From Caprella mutica (lineage: Eukaryota; Arthropoda; Malacostraca; Amphipoda; Caprellidae): a stretch of 64,000 nucleotides of DNA. This document shows, one piece after another, positions 26,144 to 34,763 of the stretch. The stretch covers positions 372,001 through 436,000 of the forward strand of contig CANNZV010000122.1 in NCBI GenBank assembly GCA_947561585.1, written 5' to 3'. The notes under the pieces are model-generated. The model saw only the letters and a program-made list of their open reading frames with translations, had not been told where the DNA came from and searched no databases. Position 1 is the stretch's first letter; every line of letters starts with the position of its first letter. The position numbers and the translations under genes were made by a program.

Positions 26144-28207
26144 TCAACTCGGATATTCTATTCGACCATGATGAATTCCTCTCAACACTTTTTTAAACTC
26201 CTTTTTACAAACTTCTAACTCCTCAAAAGTAAGTTCAGATTGAGCCAATTGTCCCAAAGCAATTTTGCTACCTACAATTTTATCTACCAAATCATTAATA
26301 ACATGTTCATCATAATTCTTTAAGGATTTAGCGGCAGCTTCAATAGAGTCCGCTAAAAGTAAAATCGTTTCTTCCTTAGAAGTAGGAATCGGACCAGCAT
26401 ATCGAAATTCAGGTTCTCGATTTGTTTGTGTAGGATTTAATTTTTTATGTTTTTGATAAAAATATTCAACACGAGTCGTTCCATGATGAGTTTTTATAAA
26501 ATCAATAATCGCATTACTCAATCGATACTTCTTTGCCATTTTTACGCCATCAGCAACATGTTCGATAATGATTTGAGCACTCTTTAAAGGAGTAAGTTCA
26601 TCGTGTAGGTTTTTACCTTTTTGATTTTCAATGAAATATGATGGTGATTTTATTTTTCCAATATCATGATAGAGCGCACCTACTTTTACAAGAAGTGCTT
26701 TTGCATGAATCTTAGTAGCAGCAGCTTCTGCCAAGTTGGCCACTTGAAGAGAATGTTGGAAAGTACCAGGTGCTTCTTCTGCTAGTTTTTTGAGAAGTGG
26801 TTTGTTGACATCTGACAATTCCATCAAAGTGATTGAGGAAGTAAAACCAAAAATTCGCTCTAAAAGCGGAATCAATGGATATGCTAAAAGAGTCAAAAAT
26901 ACACTCCAAAAAATCCAACCATATGTTGACCAATCGAGCATTGCAACCCCTTGATTTTGAATCAAAGACAACCCCGTAAATCCTAAAGCATAGGCTAAAA
27001 AAATTGCCAATAGAAAATAAAAAAACTTCGCCCAATCTCTTGTCTCAATGGGTATTAAAACTGCTACAATTCCTGCCAATAATTGTAGAAAGGTAAACTC
27101 ATATCCTTCCGATGAGAGAAAACTAGCAATCAATACAATTACAATATGAGTGAACAATGCCACTCGCTCATCAAAGAATGATTTCAAAATAATAGGAGCA
27201 ATACAAAAAGGAATCATATAAGCATTCAATGTCTCCGTTGCTTCTACAGCATAAACCAAATAACTATACACCACCAACCATAACAACATGAATATCAAGG
27301 AACTATACTTGTTAAAAATCTTTTCTGCGTTGAATTGAAGGTAAAATAAATAGACTCCAATAATTAAGCTTGTCAATAATAGATAACCAATAAAAACATT
27401 CCAAGAATAGTCTTTTCCAGAAGAAGAAGGAGCATTTTTACTGTTTAATGATTGCAAAATTTCAGATTGTTCTGCCGTAATTATTTCGCCTTCGGAAATA
27501 ATTAAATCATCTTTTGCAATTGAATTTTTATAAGTTAAAATTGAAGAAAGTTGATCTTGTAGAAGGTGATTGGTCAACGAATCATTGTAAATAATATTAG
27601 GCTGGAAAAATGATTCTTCAAAGATAGACATCATAAAATCACCTTCAACTAATCGGCTCTGAAACAGTTCATCTATAGCGTAGTTTTGAGCTTGTTTTGG
27701 AGTATAAAAATTTTCCTTTTTTAAAACCTGCGAATTTCCATTTTCAAATAATTGAATAGATTGGTTTTTATTAAAACTTTCATCCACTTTATATACCCCT
27801 TTGGAATCGTATATTTTATCAAGAATTTCAAAACTACGATTTAAATATTTTTCAGGATTTTGAGGAGCATCAGAATAACCATCTGCCTCTATCTCCAATT
27901 TTAAATTAAATGCTTTTCTCAATGCTTCTTTTCGCTCTTGACTCACTTTCTTCTCTTTGGAAAAATAAATGGTAGTACTCGATTTTAATTCTGAATTGAT
28001 GCTATCCAATTCTTCCGCTGCTCTTTTTATTTGAAAATCAAAAGGAGCATATAAATCTTCATTTTTCCAAACCTCCCCTTCTTTCGCAGTAAATCCAAAT
28101 TGATTATGATTTGGAAAAAGGGTACTGATAAATACCACAACACCTAAGACCAAAGCATACTTAACAATGGTAGGAAGATTTTGAAGAGTGGTATCGAATT
28201 GACTCAT
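26144..28207 (-). CDS. 7TM HD-domain phosphohydrolase (PgpH/YqfF type)
   Basis: About 687 residues from the ATG at 28207 (MSQFDTTLQ); an upstream in-frame ATG at 28231 is less likely. Order: an N-terminal helix (about 13-31), a long extracytoplasmic 7TMR-HDED-like region (to about 270), seven membrane helices (about 280-475) and a cytoplasmic HD domain with HSLQVANLAEAAA, ALYHDIGKI and FIKTHHGT (about 490-620). In Firmicutes PgpH degrades cyclic di-AMP; the same role here is inferred from the shared architecture. It is transcribed away from dnaA. Confidence 0.9.
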   Translation of the reverse strand: MSQFDTTLQNLPTIVKYALVLGVVVFISTLFPNHNQFGFTAKEGEVWKNEDLYAPFDFQIKRAAEELDSINSELKSSTTIYFSKEKKVSQERKEALRKAFNLKLEIEADGYSDAPQNPEKYLNRSFEILDKIYDSKGVYKVDESFNKNQSIQLFENGNSQVLKKENFYTPKQAQNYAIDELFQSRLVEGDFMMSIFEESFFQPNIIYNDSLTNHLLQDQLSSILTYKNSIAKDDLIISEGEIITAEQSEILQSLNSKNAPSSSGKDYSWNVFIGYLLLTSLIIGVYLFYLQFNAEKIFNKYSSLIFMLLWLVVYSYLVYAVEATETLNAYMIPFCIAPIILKSFFDERVALFTHIVIVLIASFLSSEGYEFTFLQLLAGIVAVLIPIETRDWAKFFYFLLAIFLAYALGFTGLSLIQNQGVAMLDWSTYGWIFWSVFLTLLAYPLIPLLERIFGFTSSITLMELSDVNKPLLKKLAEEAPGTFQHSLQVANLAEAAATKIHAKALLVKVGALYHDIGKIKSPSYFIENQKGKNLHDELTPLKSAQIIIEHVADGVKMAKKYRLSNAIIDFIKTHHGTTRVEYFYQKHKKLNPTQTNREPEFRYAGPIPTSKEETILLLADSIEAAAKSLKNYDEHVINDLVDKIVGSKIALGQLAQSELTFEELEVCKKEFKKVLRGIHHGRIEYPS

Positions 28208-28227
28208 AAAACAAATATATAAAATGA

Positions 28228-28264
28228 ACAAGGCACATCGAAATATATTTTCGATGTGCCTTGT
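28228..28264 (-). terminator. Strong hairpin terminator
   Basis: Arms ACAAGGCACATCGAAA and TTTTCGATGTGCCTTGT flank a short loop. It lies between the 70-codon frame at 28273-28485 and the HD phosphohydrolase start. Confidence 0.8.
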
Positions 28265-28272
28265 GGTTTACT

Positions 28273-28485
28273 TTAATAAAAAATGGTTTTACTTTGAGAA
28301 AGTATTCTTTTTACTTCTGATTTAGAAAGACTCGTAATTTCAATAATCGTATCCAAATCCAACCCAAGAGCATGCATCTTTAAAATATGTTCTTCTTCTG
28401 TAAATTCATTATTCCAAGTAATGTAACGAAATTGAATATCATACAAGTTCCATTCATGTTTTTTCAAAGTTAAGGAAAAAACCAA
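28273..28485 (-). CDS. Small protein or C-terminal gene remnant
   Basis: A 70-codon frame with a TTG start. The last half, EEEHILKMHALGLDLDTIIE followed by ITSLSKSEV, resembles the C-terminal helix-turn-helix tail of Rpn/PD-(D/E)XK nuclease-family proteins. The nuclease part is absent. It could be a real small DNA-binding protein or the leftover end of such a gene; the absence of an ATG and its isolated position favour a remnant. It has its own terminator downstream. Confidence 0.4.
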   Translation of the reverse strand: MVFSLTLKKHEWNLYDIQFRYITWNNEFTEEEHILKMHALGLDLDTIIEITSLSKSEVKRILSQSKTIFY

Positions 28486-28566
28486 TTCAATGTTTTTAAA
28501 AATATAGTTTTTATCTCGGGAGAAACATTTGAATTAACAAAAATTGCATTCCCATATAAAATTAGA

Positions 28567-28603
28567 AAAGGTGAAATAACCTTACGATTATTTCACCTTT
28601 AAT
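28567..28603 (-). terminator. Terminator of dnaA
   Basis: Arms AAAGGTGAAATAA and TTATTTCACCTTT flank an 8-base loop, just downstream of dnaA on the minus strand. Confidence 0.8.
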
Positions 28604-28632
28604 TTTTGCTGTGTTTCCTTTAGTGTGTGTGC

Positions 28633-30042
28633 TTATTTTTCATTTAAGCTCAATCGGATCTTTTTCTCTAAGTCCGCTACAGTATCCTTAAATATCATGT
28701 CTGTGTCCAATAAGTCCTGAACAGCTTTACATGAATAAATAACTGTACTGTGATCTCTTCCGCCAAAAGTTTCGCCTATGGCTTTGAGTGATTTATTCGT
28801 TAAGTTTTTCGCTAAATACATACTCAACTGACGTGCAATAACAATTGAACGTTTCCGAGTTTTACTAGCCAATTTTCCTACAGGTACATCAAAATGATCT
28901 GCCACTAGGTTTTGAATAAAATCAACCGTAATTTCTTTTGACATTTGAGAAACGAAGTTTTTGATCACTTCTTTTGCCAATTCTACATCAATCTCTCTTC
29001 TGTTCAAAGATGATTGTGCAACTAATGAAATCAAAACACCTTCCAACTCACGGATATTATTTTTAATATTATAACAAATAAATTCCGTAACGTCTTGAGG
29101 AATATCAACTCCTTCTTCGCTCATTTTAGCTTCCAAAATAGCCATCCGAGTCTCTAAGTCAGGAGCCTGCAAGTCAGCAGAAAGTCCCCACTTAAATCTA
29201 GAAATTAAGCGATCTTCCATCCCGTCCAAATCTTTTGGTGGACGATCAGAAGTTAGAATGATTTGTTTTCCATTTTGGTGTAATTGGTTGAAGATATGAA
29301 AGAAGATTTCTTGAGTCTTCTTTTTATTTTCCAAAAATTGGATATCATCAACAATCAATACATCCACCATATGGTAGAAATTAACAAAATCATTAACCGC
29401 ATTATTCTTAATGGATTGGATAATCTGATTGGTAAATTTATCAGAAGGAACATATAAAATGGTCTTTCCAGGTATCTTCTTTTGTACCTCATTACCAATA
29501 GCTTGAGCCAAGTGGGTTTTTCCTAACCCAACATCTCCAAAAATCACTAAAGGGTTAAAAGCCGTTTCTCCCGGCCTTTTTGCAATTGCAATACCAGCAG
29601 ATCGTGCTAGTCGATTACAATCACCTTCAATAAAATTCTCAAACAAATAAGTAGGATTGAGCTGAGGATCGATTTTCATCTTCTTAATTCCAGGAATAAC
29701 AAATGGATTTTTGATATTTCCTGTATCTACAGAACCAGGTCCTGCAGAATCACCACCTTGGTGAGGCCGAGAGTTATTATTTTGTTGATTAGACATCAAT
29801 ATTTGATATTCTAATCTTCCCTTCTCTCCGAGCTCCTGCCGGATAGTCATTTTTAAGAGCGAAACGAAGTGCTCTTCCAACCATTCGTAAAAAAACTTAT
29901 TGGGAACCTGAATCGTTAACGAGTCATTTTCCAAAGCTACTGCTTTGATTGGTTCAAACCATGTTTTAAAACTTTGGTTATTTACGTTTTTGCGAATTGT
30001 ATGGAGACAATTGTCCCATACCGAAATACAATCTTTTACCAT
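28633..30042 (-). CDS. dnaA: Chromosomal replication initiator DnaA
   Basis: A 469-residue DnaA. Domain I lies at 1-85, then a short Asn/Gly-rich linker. The AAA+ domain has Walker A GDVGLGKTH near residue 167, Walker B VLIVDDIQF near 230 and a sensor region EDRLISRFKWGL. Domain IV carries the DnaA signature GGRDHSTVIYSC near 440, which reads DnaA boxes. It opens the origin and loads replication proteins. No dnaN or recF follows, so the gene is not in the classical dnaA-dnaN cluster, as often in Bacteroidota. Confidence 0.97.
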   Translation of the reverse strand: MVKDCISVWDNCLHTIRKNVNNQSFKTWFEPIKAVALENDSLTIQVPNKFFYEWLEEHFVSLLKMTIRQELGEKGRLEYQILMSNQQNNNSRPHQGGDSAGPGSVDTGNIKNPFVIPGIKKMKIDPQLNPTYLFENFIEGDCNRLARSAGIAIAKRPGETAFNPLVIFGDVGLGKTHLAQAIGNEVQKKIPGKTILYVPSDKFTNQIIQSIKNNAVNDFVNFYHMVDVLIVDDIQFLENKKKTQEIFFHIFNQLHQNGKQIILTSDRPPKDLDGMEDRLISRFKWGLSADLQAPDLETRMAILEAKMSEEGVDIPQDVTEFICYNIKNNIRELEGVLISLVAQSSLNRREIDVELAKEVIKNFVSQMSKEITVDFIQNLVADHFDVPVGKLASKTRKRSIVIARQLSMYLAKNLTNKSLKAIGETFGGRDHSTVIYSCKAVQDLLDTDMIFKDTVADLEKKIRLSLNEK

Positions 30043-30848
30043 TCTTCAGTCAAAAATAAATAGGCTCATAGCCTGATTAAAAAAATGTAATCAGTTGTGA
30101 TGTGTAGAATCTCATTTAAAATAGTATCAGTAGTAGATAGCAGAGTGAAAGGAAATGCTTAAAACATTTTTAATTTCCGCCAAATTGTAATCCCATAGTT
30201 TTCTCATTTTATTCTACTCCCTTATGAGTCGTTAATTGCGCGGGATACAAAGGAAAAAAAAATTATCAGAAGAAAAAAGATAACAATACATTTTCTAAGA
30301 ATTTTTTTTTTACATATTTGTTTTTGCACAATAAATGTTATCAAGTAAATGATAAACCCCTTGGTTTAACTTTTTTGGGTACTTAATTTTTTATTTTTTT
30401 TTAGGCGTAGGGTTCTTGTTCTAGGGTAGCAAATGTATGTAATAAAAATCACATAAGAAAAATATAATTATGTCTTTTTTGATTAATATTTAAATTAAAT
30501 ATTTTTCTATATGTAAGTCGCTCATTTATAATTCAGGTTTTTATAGTAATATATTTACATTTTAAAAACTTTTAATAAAACACAAAGAATAAGCTTATAA
30601 ATAATACATTTCTGTAAGGGAAAGTTTTCTTGAGTCATCACAACTCTTGAATGCAAACTAGATGATCTTTTTATATTCTCATCTCTCTTTTATGCAAAGG
30701 ATTGTTAATATGAGAATGCGGTCTGTTTTAAGTATTTTATGGGGAAGTTGATAATTATCGAAATCAAAATCGATTTTCAGAAAATAAAAAAGAGATTAAA
30801 TCAAATAGACTTAATCTCTTTTATTTTTAATATTTTTAAATGGGTTTT
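30043..30848. other. Long AT-rich region upstream of dnaA
   Basis: This 806-base gap has long A/T tracts and no gene. I searched both strands for TTATNCACA boxes and found none exact; TTATGCAAA near 30691 has one mismatch. CAAATGTA at 30430-30437 is a minus-strand TAnnTTTG -7 element and may belong to the dnaA promoter. The terminator of the next gene lies at 30788-30822. Confidence 0.5.
30788..30824 (-). terminator. Rho-independent terminator
   Basis: Arms AAAAGAGATTAA and TTAATCTCTTTT with an 11-base loop and T/A runs, downstream of the gene at 30849-31370. Confidence 0.85.
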
Positions 30849-31370
30849 TTACAAATACAGACTTGCTTCTTTTTTAATCGCTTCCTGAGCTTTGTGAACA
30901 GGAAGAACAGGCTTATCTTTTAAAAAATCAAAAAGAGCTCCTGCATATTTTTTGGAATCAACATCAGGATCAACAGTCTGATACACATGATTAATCGTAC
31001 TTTCAACATCCTCTCGAGATATTTGGATGATCTTCCAAAGATTATCAGAGACATAAACTTGCTGTGTGATATTGTGCTCATACTCTTGTTGAATAGCAAT
31101 CAAAAGTGCCATTCGTAATTGAGCTGCATTGGTGCCATCAGCTCTCACTCTTAAAATCAAGGCAGGAATACTAATCCTTTCACAAAACATAGAAAGTCGC
31201 TCATATGCTCCTAAACGAATAGGCAAGGTTGTACTTTTTTGTTTTGATCGAATATCCAACATTTGTCTTTGATGTTCGCTTTCGAAATATTGTCGTAACA
31301 TTAAGTATACAACAAAAACAACCGACATGGCTGGAACCGTAAATTTTAAAATTTCTAGGAAAGTCTCCAT
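30849..31370 (-). CDS. Conserved Bacteroidota membrane-anchored hypothetical protein
   Basis: A 173-residue protein with one N-terminal membrane helix (about 9-25) followed by a charged heptad-like region (QYFESEHQRQMLDIRSKQ) and a helical domain with YERLSMFCERISIPALILRV and IQQEYEHNITQQVYVS. Such proteins are widespread in Bacteroidota but I know no function. It is a single gene with a terminator close downstream. Confidence 0.65.
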   Translation of the reverse strand: METFLEILKFTVPAMSVVFVVYLMLRQYFESEHQRQMLDIRSKQKSTTLPIRLGAYERLSMFCERISIPALILRVRADGTNAAQLRMALLIAIQQEYEHNITQQVYVSDNLWKIIQISREDVESTINHVYQTVDPDVDSKKYAGALFDFLKDKPVLPVHKAQEAIKKEASLYL

Positions 31371-32034
31371 ATAAAATATTGTGGGTTTTTAATTTTTCGC
31401 AAAAATACTCGCTTAATTGAGTAATACAAAAAGTACGAAGGTTTTTCTAAATGGTTCGTTTTGATAGTGAGGATTATGATTAGGCAATTCAAATTAAATA
31501 ATTGTTTCGTGATTGGTAACGAAAGCGTGTTGCTAAAAATTTCTTTGGAATTCTTTTTCATGTAAAATTGATTTTTTGCCACCAAATGATATCACTTAGA
31601 ACCTTTGATTTTAATGTTTTTCCATTATGCATTATTCAAAATCACATAAAAATGATAGCAAATTTGTGTCTAATAAAATCAAAATATTTCCCATCTTTCT
31701 TTATTCAAAACTGAAAATTACAACTCAATTAGATTCTTAAGTAGTCGGACAAAAGTAATCATGCATTTATGACGGTCTATTTTTCGCCTATCCTTCGTTA
31801 CAAAAATACTCACTACCCATTGGGGTAGCTCCGTTTTTTGTGCCTTGACTAGACAAAAAATAGCCTCAGTCAAAATCCACGATTACTTATGTCCGACTAC
31901 TTAATGAAAAATCAACTAGAAGACACAACCTTTTGATATTTAAAAGCGTTTTTATTTTCCCAAACGAAATTGAACCATTTTAATGTAGAAATCCTTATTT
32001 TTGTAAAAAGAATAAATTTAAAAGATAAATAATT
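31371..32034. other. Intergenic region with a long inverted repeat
   Basis: This 664-base gap lies between divergent genes. It contains the inverted-repeat element at 31737-31904; the flanks hold no gene that I can support. Confidence 0.55.
31737..31904. repeat. Inverted-repeat element with 24-bp arms
   Basis: Arms 31737-31760 (TTAAGTAGTCGGACAAAAGT plus AATC) and 31881-31904 match with one change. The interior has further partial inverse pairs (TCTATTTTT with AAAAATAG, ACCC with GGGGT). The 168-bp size and terminal inverted repeats are compatible with a small non-autonomous repeat. Confidence 0.75.
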
Positions 32035-32388
32035 ATGAGTGATATTAAAGAAACATTGACTCAACCAATTACTTTGACCGATGGAGCGGTAAAGCAATTG
32101 AAGCGAATCATGGAGGAACAAGGATTAAATAAAAATCATGGAGTTCGAGTAGGTGTCAAAGGTGGAGGCTGCTCTGGCTTTTCTTATATTTTAGGATTTG
32201 ATGCTCAAAATGAAAAAGATGACGTTTTCGAAATCAATGGAATGAAAGTATTGATGGAAAAAACTCATGCAATATATTTATTGGGAATTGAAATTGATTG
32301 GTTGAATGGATTAGAAAACCGTGGTTTTACTTTCAATAATCCAAATGCAAAAGATACTTGTGGTTGTGGGACTTCCTTTTCCGCTTAG
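32035..32388 (+). CDS. Iron-sulfur cluster assembly protein, IscA/SufA/ErpA family
   Basis: A 117-residue A-type carrier. The conserved cysteines are in VKGGGCSGFSY (near residue 45) and the C-terminal DTCGCGTSF pair (near 109-111). It binds and passes Fe-S clusters or iron to target proteins. Length and motifs match the family closely. It is a single gene with a terminator; no other isc/suf gene is adjacent, so the exact paralog (erpA versus sufA) is not assigned. Confidence 0.93.
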   Translation: MSDIKETLTQPITLTDGAVKQLKRIMEEQGLNKNHGVRVGVKGGGCSGFSYILGFDAQNEKDDVFEINGMKVLMEKTHAIYLLGIEIDWLNGLENRGFTFNNPNAKDTCGCGTSFSA

Positions 32389-32416
32389 TTTTACCAACCA
32401 AATATTTTTAAATAAG

Positions 32417-32452
32417 AAATCCGAGTCAAATTAATGGCTCGGATTTTTTTTA
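32417..32452 (+). terminator. Rho-independent terminator
   Basis: Arms AAATCCGAG and CTCGGATTT followed by a T run, downstream of the IscA-family gene. Confidence 0.9.
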
Positions 32453-32469
32453 TTTAAACTCACTCAGAT

Positions 32470-32620
32470 GGTTTGGGGTGGTTTGAAGTCGTTTGAGATG
32501 GTTTGAAATTGTTGTCGAATAATTATGAATAACGAATCTGATTCATAATTATTCGACAACAATTTCAAACCATCTCAAACGACTTCAAACCAATTCAAAC
32601 CAATTCAAACCACCTTAAAC
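32470..32620. repeat. Palindrome built from 10-bp tandem units
   Basis: Perfect 52-bp arms at 32479-32530 and 32541-32592 flank a 10-base loop. The outer part of each arm is a tandem array with an exact 10-base period: GGTTTGGGGT, GGTTTGAAGT, CGTTTGAGAT, GGTTTGAAAT on the left and CAAACCA-type inverses on the right, where the array continues past the palindrome for two to three more units. It lies between convergent genes. Confidence 0.9.
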
Positions 32621-34107
32621 TAATTAATATCATACCTCAACCCTATCCTTGCTCCAAACAACGTATATTTTTGAGAAAGTCCATAATTGTCTTTGGTGAA
32701 ATCTTGAGGTAAGATTCTCAATGAAGGAGCAATTGTAAACCATAAGTTTCCAGTAATATTTTTACTTGCAGTCAAACCAAGATGATAACTTAATCCAATA
32801 TTTGATTTAAAAATTTCGTCCTGTTGAGTTTTTATATTGATATCTTGAAATGACTCATCAGGAATAATCCCCTCCGTTTTAAGTAAGATATTTGCTAAGA
32901 CACCTGCTTCTATTCCAAACTGCCAATTTCTTTTCATAGTTTCAAAACCTACAAAAACAGGAATATCAAATAATTTATAGGTATTAAAAATCTTCTTTTC
33001 CAAAACTAAAGTAGTCGTTTCTGGAATCATTCCCATTCTTTGAATCGTGTCACCAGTTAAATTCACAAGAAGCGTTTTTACTCCTAAAATTGAATCTACG
33101 TTTACGTTTGTATCATTATATTCATATCGTTCGGCTAGAGCGGTTCTTTGAATTCCTCCTGAGAAATAAATTCCTTTTTTAGTTTTGAATTTTAATAGCA
33201 AACCTAAATGACTTGCCTCCATCGGATATTCATTATTTTTACGAATATTTAATAAATCACTTGAAAGAGGATCTTTTGCTGCTATTTTTCGATTGATAAA
33301 ACTGACTCCTCCAAACACTTCTGTTGAGAAAGTAATTTTGTCTTTGTCTTTGGTCTTCTTTTTTAAATTCCATTCTTTTTCTAATTCCTTTTTATAAATA
33401 GAACTAGCAAATCTTTTTGAAATATTAACCAAAGAAATATTGGAATCCACAACATCTAACAATATAATTACAGAAGTCAATTTTGGAGAATTAAATAAAG
33501 CGTTTTTATTTTCTGATTCTGATTTTTTGACTTTTATATTTTTATAAAAATCTTCAACAGGTGTTTTTTCTTTTTGTTTTTGAGTTTTGGAAAATCCAGT
33601 TTGAGTTGCAATTATTTCATTTTTATTTCTTCCAAAATCTTTTTTTACAGTTGTTGTAATTGAATTGTTATTATGTTTTTTGTCATCAAAATTTTCACTT
33701 GTTTTTTCCTCAGACCTTTTACTTTTCTCGTATTTATTTGTAGAAGAGATCTCGCTATTTTCTATCTCTTCAGAATTATCCCCTGTTGTAATATTGTCAT
33801 TTTTACTATTCTTAACATGCTGATTATCAGTATCTTTTGTTAGTTGCGTAATATCTTTATCATTAACAATTGAGGTATTCTCTACGACAATATTATCCAT
33901 GTTTTTATTAGAAAAAACATAAAATGCGATTCCACTTATCAACCCAATCCCTAAAAAGAAAATCCAAAAAAAGAATCGTCTATTTTTCTTTTTATTGATA
34001 GCATCTACATCCGATTCGATGGCATTCCAAATCGAATCTACATCCACTTCAACATGTTGTTGTTGAACATCCTGCCTAAATCTATTTTTAAATTCTTCCC
34101 ATTTCAT
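32620..34107 (-). CDS. Putative anti-sigma/envelope-spanning protein with beta-barrel-like C-terminus, cassette 2
   Basis: Start chosen at the ATG at 34107, which overlaps the sigma-factor stop as ATGA; the frame is open three codons further. About 495 residues: cytoplasmic N-terminus (KWEEFKNRFRQ), one membrane helix (about 45-64), a long Lys/Asn/Ser/Glu-rich linker (to about 200) and a strand-rich C-terminus ending ARIGLRYDIN, typical of barrel ends. Topology and gene order match the protein at 14148-15605 although sequence similarity is low. An anti-sigma role is inferred from context only. Confidence 0.65.
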   Translation of the reverse strand: MKWEEFKNRFRQDVQQQHVEVDVDSIWNAIESDVDAINKKKNRRFFFWIFFLGIGLISGIAFYVFSNKNMDNIVVENTSIVNDKDITQLTKDTDNQHVKNSKNDNITTGDNSEEIENSEISSTNKYEKSKRSEEKTSENFDDKKHNNNSITTTVKKDFGRNKNEIIATQTGFSKTQKQKEKTPVEDFYKNIKVKKSESENKNALFNSPKLTSVIILLDVVDSNISLVNISKRFASSIYKKELEKEWNLKKKTKDKDKITFSTEVFGGVSFINRKIAAKDPLSSDLLNIRKNNEYPMEASHLGLLLKFKTKKGIYFSGGIQRTALAERYEYNDTNVNVDSILGVKTLLVNLTGDTIQRMGMIPETTTLVLEKKIFNTYKLFDIPVFVGFETMKRNWQFGIEAGVLANILLKTEGIIPDESFQDINIKTQQDEIFKSNIGLSYHLGLTASKNITGNLWFTIAPSLRILPQDFTKDNYGLSQKYTLFGARIGLRYDIN

Positions 34108-34652
34108 GCCGACCAATATTTTTTATTTTTTTTTGAAATGATCTTTTTTCGTAACAGTCTCTTGGCTCTAGTTAATTGAGAACGTGAAGCACTTTCCGTA
34201 ATCTGAAGTATCGCTCCAATTTCCTTATGAGAGAATCCTTCAATTACATTAAGTTGAAAAACAGTTTTAAATCCTAAGGGTAATTCTTTTACAATTTTAT
34301 GAATTTCTTCTACACCTAAATAATCAAATACATCAGGTTGTACAGATTCATTTAAATGAAAATCTAACTGATTTACTTCTCTTTTAAAATGGCTTTTATC
34401 CAACCAAGTCAAAGCACAACGAACAGTAATCGTTTTCATCCAACCTTCAAATGAACCTGTATTTTTATATTTACCAATATTGGAAAATATCCGAATCAGG
34501 CTCTCTTGCAAAACATCTTTAGCAGAAGGCTCATCTTTTGCATACCTTCTACAGATTGCCATTAACATACTGGAATATCGTTTAACCAATTCATATTGGC
34601 TAGACTTTACGCCTCGCTGACAATCTTTTATAAGTTGTTTTTCAGTAATCAA
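34104..34652 (-). CDS. ECF-type RNA polymerase sigma factor, cassette 2
   Basis: A 182-residue sigma-70 family protein. Region 2: KDVLQESLIRIFSNIGKY and GWMKTITVRCALTWL (about 45-100). Region 4: LPLGFKTVFQLNVIEGFSHK and LQITESASRSQLTRAK (about 125-172). The SRSQLTRAK helix closely resembles SRSQLSRAK of the sigma factor at 13601-14158, and the two are clearly paralogs of one ECF group. It is translationally coupled to the following gene through an ATGA overlap. Confidence 0.9.
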   Translation of the reverse strand: MITEKQLIKDCQRGVKSSQYELVKRYSSMLMAICRRYAKDEPSAKDVLQESLIRIFSNIGKYKNTGSFEGWMKTITVRCALTWLDKSHFKREVNQLDFHLNESVQPDVFDYLGVEEIHKIVKELPLGFKTVFQLNVIEGFSHKEIGAILQITESASRSQLTRAKRLLRKKIISKKNKKYWSA

Positions 34653-34672
34653 TCGCTATTGTTTTTAGGAAA

Positions 34673-34730
34673 TATGAATCATCCCAAATTTTGAAATATT
34701 CTTATATTTTAAGATTTGGGATGATTCATA
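34673..34730 (-). terminator. Hairpin between lipoprotein and sigma-factor genes (cassette 2)
   Basis: Arms TATGAATCATCCCAAAT and its inverse flank a 24-base AT-rich loop. The position matches the hairpin of cassette 1 at 13546-13573. Confidence 0.7.
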
Positions 34731-34763
34731 CTTTCTATTATTGAAGTTGTTTTAAAACTTCCA

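Noticed and set aside
30043..30848. Chromosomal origin next to dnaA
   Set aside because: No DnaA boxes found; AT-richness alone is not enough in an AT-rich genome. Kept only as an open question.
31912..32121. A 69-codon minus-strand frame
   Set aside because: It overlaps the start of the well supported IscA-family gene and has no family resemblance.
32470..32620. CRISPR array
   Set aside because: Units are 10 bases with no spacers and are mirrored around a loop; this is a palindromic tandem repeat.
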